A DNA stretch of 64,000 nucleotides, taken from positions 14,585,941 to 14,649,940 of the forward strand of contig NC_084607.1 of NCBI RefSeq assembly GCF_033807715.1. The letters run 5' to 3'. Below, in pieces: positions 1-9,184 of the stretch; the stretch's first letter is position 1; each line of letters begins with the position of its first letter. The stretch comes from Cololabis saira (lineage: Eukaryota; Chordata; Actinopteri; Beloniformes; Belonidae). Both the position numbers and the translations under genes were made by a program. The notes beneath the pieces were generated by a model. That model was not told the DNA's origin, made no database searches, and saw only the letters and a list, made by a program, of their open reading frames with translations.

Positions 1-290
1 ACTTTTCTCAAGTACAGAATTTATATTCGAATTAAACAAATTGGAAGACGGGTCTAATGTATCAAGTCAAAAGAATTGTTATTGTTATAATTATTCAAGT
101 TTGCATTGTTGAATGCACTGTTACATTTCAATCAAAGGCCTATTTAAAGGCCTGAGCTGTGCAACTTCACTCTTTCGTTTCAGTGCTCACACAAAAACAT
201 TTGTCCTAACTGATAAGTCTAAGTCCCAGTGGTCATTATACGACGTTTGACTTTTTTTTTTCTTTCCCTTTCCTTCTTTTTGATTTTTAG
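1..290 (+). other. uncx: 3' part of the last uncx intron, with splice acceptor
   Basis: This stretch precedes the uncx terminal exon. It ends in a long pyrimidine-rich tract (about 250-288) followed by the acceptor AG at 289-290. The exon resumes exactly at homeodomain codon 47 (Val of VWFQNRR). An intron between homeodomain residues 46 and 47 is the classical position in paired-class homeobox genes, which supports the boundary. Nothing else is recognisable here. The overlapping open frames that start at 229 and 317 only run across the splice site. Confidence 0.85.
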
Positions 291-1241
291 GTCTGGTTTC
301 AGAATCGCAGAGCCAAATGGAGGAAAAAGGAGAACACAAAGAAAGGTCCGGGTCGACCTGCGCACAACGCGCACCCGACCACCTGCAGCGGGGAGCCCAT
401 GGACCCGGAGGAGATCGCCCGGAGAGAGCTGGACAGGCTGGAGAAGAAGAAGCGGAAACAAGAGCGCCGGCTGCTCAAATCCCAGAACAAACTCCTTTCC
501 GGAGATTTATTCCACACCCCGGGCTCGGACAGCGACAGCGGGGTGTCCCACGTCACCGACAGCGACCACACCACCGGCCCGCCCTACGAGTCTTCTTCTG
601 GGCACCAGTCGAGCTGCAACAACCAAACCCCCCTCCAGTCCCCAAACCACAACCAAAGACACTTGGAGCGGGACGCTGCTGCTGCTGGATCCGAGCTGGA
701 CTCAAACTTGTGCTCCAATAGCAGCGACCGAGCCTCCATGCAGAAACTCAACCCGTTCAGCGTGGAGAGCCTGCTGTCGGACTCCAGGCCGAGGCGCACC
801 GCCGCGGCCTTACCCTCCTCACGGCCTTTGATAGGGAAGGGACACTTCCTGCTCTATCCCATCACGCAGCCGCTCGGATTCCTGGTTCCTCAGACTGCAC
901 TGAAGACGGCGGCTGCGGCCACGGCGGGCCCGGGGAGCTGCGAGGGCGAGGCCGCGGAGGACGCACATCAGTCCGGCGTGCGCTCCGCGCAGTGCCGGAG
1001 CGGCTCTCCGGGCGCAGCGACGCGCGCCGCGCTGCTGCAGCAGGAACAGACAAGTTCATCACCACACACGAGCCCGTCCAGGCCCGCCTTTCCCACCAGC
1101 AAACACACCTCTGCCGATGGCAGCGACTCCACTTTTGCTCACGAACACAGTCCGGACAAAAAAGAGCATTTAGTGAACAATAAGGAGCACGCTGCGAACC
1201 CAGACTCTGACTGTCCCACGCAAACAAAGACTGAAGCCTGA
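291..1241 (+). CDS. uncx: UNC4-type paired homeobox transcription factor, terminal coding exon (partial)
   Basis: Uncx is a nuclear homeodomain transcription factor. In vertebrates it acts in the caudal half of somites and sclerotome (pedicles, proximal ribs), in neurons and in kidney. The exon encodes 316 residues plus TGA, in frame from the acceptor at 290. Residues 1-14 are VWFQNRRAKWRKKE, the end of homeodomain helix 3, with Gln at homeodomain position 50. A UNCX-type segment follows (NTKKGPGRPAHNAHPTTCSG, then MDPEEIARRELDRLEKKKRK), basic and probably helical. An eh1-like repressor motif, FSVESLL, lies at 756-776 and predicts Groucho/TLE recruitment. The remainder is Ser/Pro/Ala-rich, low complexity and GC-rich, unlike the AT-rich flank. 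The N-terminus and the first 46 homeodomain residues lie upstream of the window. Oddity: the stop codon at 1239-1241 lies inside the terminal repeat of a MITE-like palindrome, so the extreme C-terminus may be lineage-specific. Fish can carry two paralogues (uncx, uncx4.1), and I cannot tell which this is. Confidence 0.95.
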   Translation, partial: VWFQNRRAKWRKKENTKKGPGRPAHNAHPTTCSGEPMDPEEIARRELDRLEKKKRKQERRLLKSQNKLLSGDLFHTPGSDSDSGVSHVTDSDHTTGPPYESSSGHQSSCNNQTPLQSPNHNQRHLERDAAAAGSELDSNLCSNSSDRASMQKLNPFSVESLLSDSRPRRTAAALPSSRPLIGKGHFLLYPITQPLGFLVPQTALKTAAAATAGPGSCEGEAAEDAHQSGVRSAQCRSGSPGAATRAALLQQEQTSSSPHTSPSRPAFPTSKHTSADGSDSTFAHEHSPDKKEHLVNNKEHAANPDSDCPTQTKTEA

Positions 1242-1309
1242 ATTTATGGTTCTGCGTTAAATCGACGTAGGCTCTACGTTGGTGTAACGCAGAACCATAA
1301 ATCAGCCTT
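1234..1309. mobile_element. Short palindromic MITE-like repeat at the uncx stop codon / 3' UTR start
   Basis: A perfect 18-bp inverted repeat is present: ATTTATGGTTCTGCGTTA at 1242-1259 and its reverse complement at 1285-1302, with a 25-base centre containing CGACGTAGGCTCTACGT. The right arm continues as CAGCCTTA. The left arm, read as AAGCCTGAATTTATGG, resembles the complement of that end with one substitution and one extra A. This puts the uncx TGA (1239-1241) inside the left terminus. The arms match from memory a short DNA-transposon-derived repeat common in fish genomes. The class (PIF/Harbinger-like?) is uncertain. In RNA the arms could form a stable hairpin just after the stop codon. 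Confidence 0.7.
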
Positions 1310-1503
1310 AACTCTAAAGAAGATCTGGACATGGAATGACTCAGCAGAGGAGGGAGGGAGGGGAAGGAACACACTGTCATAGCCTCTAAACCACCTTTCA
1401 TTATTAGGCCAAAGCTACCCAAAATCTTTGCATTTAAACTCGAGGTCCAACCCTCTCTGCTGACATTTTGACGTGTGCTCTCCATCTCATTCTTTCTCTG
1501 CGA

Positions 1504-1557
1504 GTGTGTGTGTGTGTGTGTGTGTGTGCGTGTGTGTGTGTGCGTGTGTGTGTGTGA
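1504..1557. repeat. (TG)n microsatellite with CG interruptions
   Basis: Alternating TG dinucleotides interrupted twice by CG, within the uncx 3' UTR. Alternating purine/pyrimidine tracts of this type can adopt Z-DNA and are length-polymorphic. Read on the opposite strand it produces a meaningless Thr/His-rich open frame. Confidence 0.95.
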
Positions 1558-1674
1558 ATCAGGAGTCTCTAGATATCCTTTAATGTGTGATAACCTGACA
1601 AAAAAAAAACACAACAAAAATCCTCAAGAGCTGTAAGAAAGGTATTATACTATTTATATGTAAGGTTTTTCTTA

Positions 1675-1680
1675 AATAAA
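1675..1680 (+). terminator. uncx: Polyadenylation signal AATAAA
   Basis: This is the first canonical AATAAA downstream of the uncx stop codon, about 435 bases into the 3' UTR. A GT-containing stretch follows within 30 bases (tgtatac at about 1685, then accgtgtgag at about 1703), compatible with a cleavage/polyadenylation site. Confidence 0.6.
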
Positions 1681-1695
1681 TCTATTGTATACAAG

Positions 1696-2600
1696 CACCT
1701 CATACCGTGTGAGACCTTAAATAGCAGCGCAGATTTTCCAGTTCAGGACTACAGTTCAGTAGGAAGGGCTTTCTTAAGAAATCTCCTGTTGTACTTTGTA
1801 TATTGCCTTAACAAATTTATTCATCTATAAGCCCCCACTGAAATGAGGTTACGAGCCTGAGGCGAAAAGGACCCGCTCGACTCCTGCAGAGTTTTGATAT
1901 GAAAGTAATTATTTTCCCGGTGGCTACTGCAGGGGGATTCAGTTTATTTTAGCTCAAAGGAGGTTATAATACATTACCGATTTCTAGTGATATGAAATCA
2001 CATAAACTTCCAAGAATAATAGAATTAGCATGAAAAGGCCTGGGTGTCAAATTGAAATAGGAAAATAATAGCCCCAGCAGCTGGGAGTGTGTGTGTTTGT
2101 GCATATTGGATAGGAGATGGGGATTCGTGGGGAGGCATTTTCATGAGCTTTCTTTCTTTTTTTTTGTCCTCTTCTTCTTGCCTCTCTCTCCACTTTTGTC
2201 GGGGCCCCTTGTAGCAGGGCTATATTAAGATAGATGTTCGATGATATCCCTCATTGTTCTGTCGCTTTACATTGATGTTTCTGTGTTATCAGCCTATTGA
2301 TCATGCGTCGGCTATAATAGGACGGGCTGAGGCAAACGTGCCTATTTACAATAGCAGAACACATTTGTTCTAATAGGGTTGGTGGCCCCTGGGGAAGCCG
2401 TGCAGGATCTGGGACATCTGCTCCCCCACTTTTTTTCTCCCTTTTTTTTTGTGCAATATTAACACTGCTGACCATAATATCAAGAAACGTGGTAGGGAGT
2501 GTGAAGACGCCTAACATTAGAAGAAAAATATATTCTATATGTAGAGCTGCAGAAGCCCTTTTTTTTCTTTTTTTAAGGGTCTTGATTTGCAAATAAATTG
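1696..2600. other. Gene-free downstream flank
   Basis: No coding exon or transposon was recognised. It contains a pyrimidine-rich run around 2148-2200 and T runs at about 2430-2450 and 2560-2575. The part around 1960-2110 has mixed composition and ATTA cores and could be regulatory, but no direct evidence is visible. Confidence 0.4.
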
Positions 2601-2899
2601 AAAATAATCAGAAGGGGTGAGCTTTATACGTCTGAGCCGGCGCAAATGAATTTCTGAGCCAGTGTCCCTTTCAAAATATTTACATAAATTTCAAGCCATG
2701 CAGCTGTTTGCTCTAGGAAGCAATGTCTTATTAGGTTGGTGCAGAGGGGAGGAGGGAAGAGGGGGGTGCAGGGGTGCACACGCACAGAGGCTTGGCGTGC
2801 GTGCACTGCGGGTTAAAGGTCGAAGGTATTGCCCATTGTGTCTGCGTTGTGGGTCTCAAATTCCAGCTTTGGGAATTTTTTGCATCCTCTAATCTTTAC

Positions 2900-3560
2900 A
2901 CGAACCTTTCACAGCTTCATAACTGGAGTCTTGAAGCTTAATTTGAATAAATAAGAGCCCAAATAATTCACTTTCACCAGGGCCAGTCCGGAATAACCCC
3001 TAAGATTCATGGCTGTGTGTTTTTTCCATGTTACTCTTAGGCTATTTGGGACGTGTGCCCAGTTCATCCATAATTCATTAGCGCGCTGAATAGGAGTATC
3101 GCTGGCTGCACATTGGTGGCCTAAAGGTGAAATTAGCGATTTGCTTAAGTAGTTAAGCTTTTCTTGCCTGAGAGCTGCACGCCGCATGATTCAAGACAAA
3201 CTATCAATCGATATGCCCGGGCAGCCTCCAGGAGATGTGTCGTCCATGAATCATACTTTATGAATTCAATTTATACCCGGAGAAATTTTCAATTTGAACG
3301 CCGGGATCATTATGGGAGAGTGTAAATTGTTTTTGCTCTATTATGCATCGGACGCCATCATTTTTCTTTCTAATTACGGAGGTGTCAGGTCGGGCTGTCA
3401 TGCAGACGCTGATTTTCAATTTAACTGATCATCATGCATTCATTTTTCCATTTGATAAATCTGCTATATCTCGATGCTCCTCCATGCCCGGAATGCTAAA
3501 AGAGAGGCGCAGATTGGCAAAGTAATAGGGGCCTGTATGCGGCAATAAGTGCAGATCAGG
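2900..3560. promoter_or_regulatory. Candidate conserved enhancer block downstream of uncx
   Basis: Repeat-free sequence with clustered transcription-factor-like motifs. The clearest cluster is TAATTA (3371-3376), T-box half-site AGGTGTCA (3380-3387) and CTGTCA, the MEIS/PREP core (3395-3400), all within 30 bases. ATGCAT and further ATTA cores lie nearby, and CATTAGC occurs around 3077. Dense conserved noncoding elements downstream of developmental homeobox genes are well established, but conservation of this piece is inferred only from composition and position. Confidence 0.4.
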
Positions 3561-3930
3561 CAGCTAATTTAGCACCTCCTGGTATTTCCATTTCCATTTC
3601 TCATTTCCAACTCTCAAAGGAGGAAAAGCAGCCCAAAGGCATGAAAGCTATAGACTTTTCATATCGGAGAAAGACAGAGAAAGAGAGAAAAAAAAACACC
3701 AAAACGACTTGTTTTCAGCTACACACTCCTAAATTAGAATATCAAGCTTAATTAAGCCTAATAGACTTTTCTCAGTGTGTGTTAGTTTTATTTAATAGAA
3801 ACAAATTTGCGCAATTAATTATGAGCATGATATTAAGAGTCTCATTTGCGGCATTCAAGCCGCTGCATAAATGAGCATCTTCAGGAATTAAGCTTCTCAT
3901 TTCCAAACCAAATGAATGACCACATGTTTT
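3561..3930. promoter_or_regulatory. Candidate homeodomain-motif-rich enhancer block
   Basis: Contains the palindrome CTTAATTAAG (3747-3756), a second AATTAATTAT cluster near 3813-3822, and TGCATAAATGAGC around 3863. No transposon similarity is visible. A run of mixed GA-rich sequence (about 3664-3695) separates it from the preceding block. Assignment as regulatory DNA is inference. Confidence 0.35.
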
Positions 3931-4369
3931 TAATTCAGGTTTTTATCTGAGACATCATGTTGTTTTATTTTCATATAATATCCAACTAAACTATAGTCGA
4001 ATTGGAGGTAAATTACGCGCGCATCCGGGTTTACACGCCGCAAGATTCATGCGCAAATGCAGATTTATGTCCCCCCCCAATTTCCTCTCAATATTTCAGC
4101 TCTTAAACCAACCCCTATTTCTTTGTTGAATTGCACTATCACTCAAATACTTTTTCAAGTAACAGTGAAGGGGAGGGATTTACAAGTTTCATGCCCAAAT
4201 CAACTCAAATGGACAAATGTTGCTCTCCCTGCAAATCCTGGTGTCTGTGCAGGCTACTTGTGTGCGCTTTGTGTTCTCGTGTGAGATCTTAGAGGCTCTG
4301 AGGGCTCAGTTTGGATAAGAAAGAACCGTGTTAAAAAAGGATCCTCCATGAAATAAAATGGCACTTGAC

Positions 4370-4625
4370 ATTTGGCTTCTCCCGCAGCAACTCTGCCATG
4401 CCTTTTTAGGATTATTTTACATCTCACACTCATTAATGCGCCGGCGGATTTAATCATTCTTATCTTTCCTGTGCATACCTGGGATAAGCCTGAAATTACC
4501 ATCTGCATTGATTTCTGGGCAACCCTTAAAATAATTTTAATTATCTCTGAGAATTTCGCAAAAAATGCCACTTCCACCCCCTCGATTCAAGATGAAGCTA
4601 ATAAAACTGCCTGTTGTTAAGGTGC
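4370..4625. promoter_or_regulatory. Candidate regulatory block with CATTAATG and TTTTAATTATC
   Basis: Compact region of balanced composition with CATTAATG (4431-4438), a GATTTAATCATT stretch around 4447, and TTTTAATTATC near 4535. Open frames on both strands here (about 80-107 codons) have no recognisable domain. Open frames without stops are common in such low-substitution noncoding sequence, so I do not call a gene. Confidence 0.3.
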
Positions 4626-7600
4626 ACTCCAGATCAGAACACTATAAAGATTCCTTAAATTGTCCAAAGTTATACTAAGATGTATTACATCAACTGAATT
4701 ACTTAAACTTATTTTCTTCATAGATTTCTGTTGCCTTTACGTAAAAAAGAGATGTATAACCTTTTTAGTGCTGCAGGTTTCAAGTATCAAAGCTAAAACT
4801 GAAATAGGTTTATTTAAAAATGATGAATTCTTTAGGCTAAATGGATATTTAATTCAAATCACAATATATTGTTTGATACTGATGTGTGATGATCTAATAA
4901 TATATTTCTTCTTTATAAATTTACACTGCAAGATAATAAAAGCTTAAATGTCAGACTTCTATGATGAAACACATTCAATTAACCTTTTCTAATGTTGAAA
5001 AATAAACACGAGCATATAACACCAAGAGATAGACAATTATACTTCTATAGGACTAAAGAAAAAAAGCATAATTCCCTCTTGGCGACCAATAAAACATTGA
5101 AATTCAATTCTTGCAGAAGAGTGAAGGATGGGAAGATGCACTCTGAGCAATAACACACCTATTCCTTAAAAAATAATCATTCAGTATTTCACATTTCGTT
5201 ATTACGCAGGCTTCGTCTTTTCACGGTGCAGCTTTGGGGAAAGATTAGACTTTACAGTAGACGTTTGCATCCCTGTTTGTGAGAGGTGACAGAAGCCCGT
5301 TACTTGTTGCTGTCTCGTTGTCTAAATGGTTATGTGTTGTGTTTTTGGGTGACACACCCTGACAGTTCAGAAGAAAGCAGATAATGTATCGAGGACAAGA
5401 TGCATTAACGCTGCAGTCGCAGACATGTTTGAGGGGAAATTTCACAGCAAATGATCATGTATCAAAAGCTATGATGAGAAGCACACAACTGTGTTTGGCT
5501 ACAATCTTCCACTGCATTTAACACAATTCAGTGTAAATAATAATTTGAGGAACAATTCCAGAGTCTTTTCTTTGTATGAGAAATGAACTTCCCAGAGGTT
5601 CAAGCATCATCCAGAACAGGCTTTTATTTGGGATGGAGATGGTTGGTAATGTATTACAATACAGCCATAGATGAGAAATAGTTCAGCCAAGCCATAAAAA
5701 CGCTCATAAACTAACTTGTATTCTGCCAGATCAAATCATAACCATTAACAACATCAGGGCCTGCAAGCGTACTTGAATGGCAGATTGATATTTGACTGGG
5801 CTCCGTGGCATATGGGCTTCTTCAGGAAAGAAAGATAACGTTTCAATTTTCATTTAGACCTACTTTACGATAGAATCGATACAAAGAAAAAGAAAGGTTA
5901 TTAAAATCGATGTTGGTGCTATCAGGCGAATAATAATGTTTTAGATTATTTCGTATAGTAAACCAAATAGGGCAATATAGCCTTTACATATGTATACACT
6001 CCAATATTCACCTCCTATACTGTCCCTGTTTACATTTGGACGAGAAAGAAACATTTACAACATCCTTCCTCTTCATTTGGCTCTAATTATATACTGAATG
6101 TGGAGGCTAATTGGCAAGCTGTTGGTCGAGAGCATAAAGAGCCCAAAGTTATGGCAGTCCATAAAACAGTTACAGTATGTAAAAGGAGTTTATTGTCTGT
6201 GTTAGGTTGGCATAAAATATGTTTGGACCTTCAGGTATTTTTTGGTGTTACAGTGGGTAATATTCCTTTAAAGACAACTAGTATCTGGTCCTCAACAGTT
6301 TGCACATATTGCACAATAGTAAGCCAGCAGGTATTACAAGAGTTACAGAGATGAATATACAGAACAAATTGACAGGCAACTTGGCAAACTGTTTAGCAAA
6401 GTTCACCACATCAGTCTCATTATCTGTGAAAGAATAAGTAACTGGAAATACATAACAAAGAAGAAAAGAATAAGGATCCACAGCAGTTGACTAGATTTTA
6501 CCATCTGTGAGCAGATACAGTCATCAGACGCCTCGAGGAGTCCCAAACCTGTCTCAATCACTGGCTGTGCATATATTTGACAGCCTGAAGCACAGCTGAA
6601 GCACAGCAGACTTGGAGGGGGAGGGACCTGCCAGTTGTCTTTGTTCAATTTTTTAGTAAAAATCCACTAAATTTTCCAGGTTACCAACTACGATAATTTT
6701 TGACCTAATTGGTACTTCATACTTGGCAGTTTTTGAGTTACTTTCTGAGGATGGGAAGACACAGTTAAGTCTTTCTGGTACTGCCATGGTACATGATGGG
6801 ATCAACGCTCGGATAGCGGGCCAGCACACATTAAATTAATGTTTCAAAAAGAAAACACCATAAACATTGACAAGACCAGAAAATGTACGTAGAACCCTTC
6901 TGGCGGGATATACATTATTTTATGTTTATTTTTAAATAGTTTCCTGCTTTTGTGTTACAACTACATTATGAATACATTTCCATGGTGAGGACAGAAAAAA
7001 TAAACAATCTTGAAAAGTTTTCAAGTTAGCTCTATGGTGGTAACTTACCGGTAAGCATAAGCTAGTTAGAAGAACTACATTCTTGCATGAGAACATTCAA
7101 AAAACTACATTCTGTTAAACAACAATTCAGTTAATGCTTCCTGCTGTGAGTTTCCCCTCCTGCATTCTGGCTGTTGATGATAAATGCATTCTGGGATACC
7201 TGTCTCACATGTTTCCACTGGATGCATCCTCAATAAAATGGGAAGAACTTGACCGTATTCGACAATATGTGGACTTGAAATAGCATTTTAGCTGAGATGA
7301 CATTTCACAAGTACACATAAAGACAAGCACAGACAAGAAACCAGATTGAAAAATAACCTCAGCACGTACCTTTACCGTTGTTGCTTTAACTTGTTCTTTA
7401 AAGCAATAAAACCTCATCCATTTTACAACCGAGGTTTAGTGGCTAGTGAATATTAAAGTTTCGTATTGAGCAGTTAATGTGAAGACCAGATTACAATCTA
7501 AAGCATGTATGCAAAAGAACAGATAAAGAAAGCAACCCTTGAAAGTTCAGCACCTGCCGGATGATGAGTCAGCACATAATCACCAGAAACTTTGTGTGCC

Positions 7601-9106
7601 GTTGGCAACGCCAAAGCAGTGTGCAAGATATTAGGAAGTCCTACTCTAACAAGGATGTGCAAGCAATCCTTGCTCCAAGAGAGAAGGGTGTGACGGTGAC
7701 AGAAAACTCCAGGCTATAAGAGCAATCAGCCTCGCTCCTAAAAGGTTTGGTTTAATGCGTGATAACTGGTACCGATGATTAGTTAGCTGAGGGAAGAGCT
7801 CTGATTCTTGATATAGCACCTCAAGCAGGCGGACGACGAAGAATCGGGCACATTAGAAAACCTTTATTTTCAGTAATGTTTCTCTAACATTAAAGAGGTC
7901 ATGTCACAAGTGGTTTAGATCAGAAAACTGGTTAATGTGCACCGCTGAGTTCTTACAGGAGCCATTCGGGTTACAAATAGGATACTTTACACCCTCTAAA
8001 CTGATCAATGGATGCATCCATGACTGTAATGTGGACAGAGAATAGTCTGCAATTGTTTCTGGTGCCCTGGAACTGTTGAGTGAGTAAATATATATATTTT
8101 CTGTATGGTTGAACAGACCTACAGCTCTTCAGGGATGTCTTAATCCACATCAAAATGATATATAAATCAGGTGTAGGTGTGCATAGAATGCCCCGGAGGA
8201 TTCTCTGACTAAAAAGAGATGTGGGTTTCTGCTTGTGCTATTCATATGTCCAAGTAGGAGCTGCTGCCTGTAACAGTGAGTAAATTAGTCCAGCCAGGTA
8301 CCTTCGGCTTCTGAAGTCCTGGTATTGGGTTTTTATAGTTCAATAAGCCTATAATTTCTTTGAATCTTTTGTGCTGGATCAATGGGAATCATCACCAGAC
8401 TGCATGTGGCACGGACGCGTTACCCTAGAGAGGCAACATCCGCTGATGTTGGGAGGCTAAAGCTATCTTTTTGTTCAATATCCACCTCCCAAAGGCCTGC
8501 AGAAGCAGCATCCGCATCCAAACTTCTCTATGAACCACGAAAGAAGGTACAAGAACACATCAGAGCAAAGTCCCGTGTACACTGGCAAGATCAGCACGAG
8601 AGAATTGATTCAGTGGGTCTGCATTCATTTCCAGAAAACACCATATTGATTACAGTCGGATGTCAACGTTTAGGTTGAAAGCCCCTTTTTTAACTGTTGG
8701 TATCCCTTTGTTAAGACTGCATGTGACGGATTATTTTTCATGCAGTCGTTAGAGTTACCACGTCTGTGCATTTCAACCTGCCGCTTCCACCATGTCTTTA
8801 AATAGATTTGGTTAGCTCCCAAAGAAAGTCGACAGAAAGTGGCAGAGACTGCAGCGTCCCAGAGGGTAGTTGAGCCGGCATGCAGAGCAAAGCATGCCAT
8901 TGCTGACATATTAGAGGAAGAGACATTAAAAGAATAAAAGAATATGAGCATGAACATTCTTTACTGTGAAAAATTACATATGAAGAAAATGGAAAGTTTT
9001 TTTTTCTTCTGCAATACATAACCCAAACCCTAACCCGAAGAAGTTTCACTATTATACAGATTTAATAAGTCCAATCATTTCCTCTACAGTAGGGAAATTA
9101 TGGTAC
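4626..9106. other. AT-rich gene-free interval, no features recognised
   Basis: Several kilobases of AT-rich DNA with only short, domain-free open frames. I see no exon-like coding bias, no RNA gene and no clear transposon terminus. A short AACCCAAACCCTAACCC stretch near 9020 is the only telomere-like string and is too short to matter. Confidence 0.5.
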
Positions 9107-9184
9107 ATCTGTCCATCTGTCCATCCGTCCGTCAATCCGTCCATCCATCCGTCCGTCCGTCCATCCATCCATCCATCCATCCAT
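9107..9184. repeat. (CCAT/CCGT)n tetranucleotide microsatellite
   Basis: An array of TCCA/TCCG tetranucleotides with substitutions (CCGT, CAAT) in the 5' half and pure CCAT at the 3' end. The gradient from mixed to pure units is typical of an ageing microsatellite. Confidence 0.95.

Larger units (their letters stand above)
1242..1695 (+). other. uncx: uncx 3' UTR (inferred extent)
   Basis: Sequence from the stop codon to just past the first canonical polyadenylation signal, AATAAA at 1675-1680. It contains the palindromic repeat described at its start, a TG/CG dinucleotide array at 1504-1557, and AT-rich sequence around 1640-1680. The end is inferred; longer isoforms using later signals are possible. 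Confidence 0.6.

Noticed and set aside
229..831. 200-codon plus-strand frame overlapping the uncx exon
   Set aside because: It crosses the splice acceptor in a different frame from the homeodomain and is Arg/Pro/Thr-rich; a shadow of the true frame.
862..1617. 251-codon minus-strand open frame opposite the uncx exon
   Set aside because: It is the antisense shadow of GC-rich coding sequence continued through the TG microsatellite (His/Thr repeats), with no domain.
9018..9040. Interstitial telomere-like AACCCAAACCCTAACCC
   Set aside because: Barely two to three imperfect units; not a TTAGGG array.
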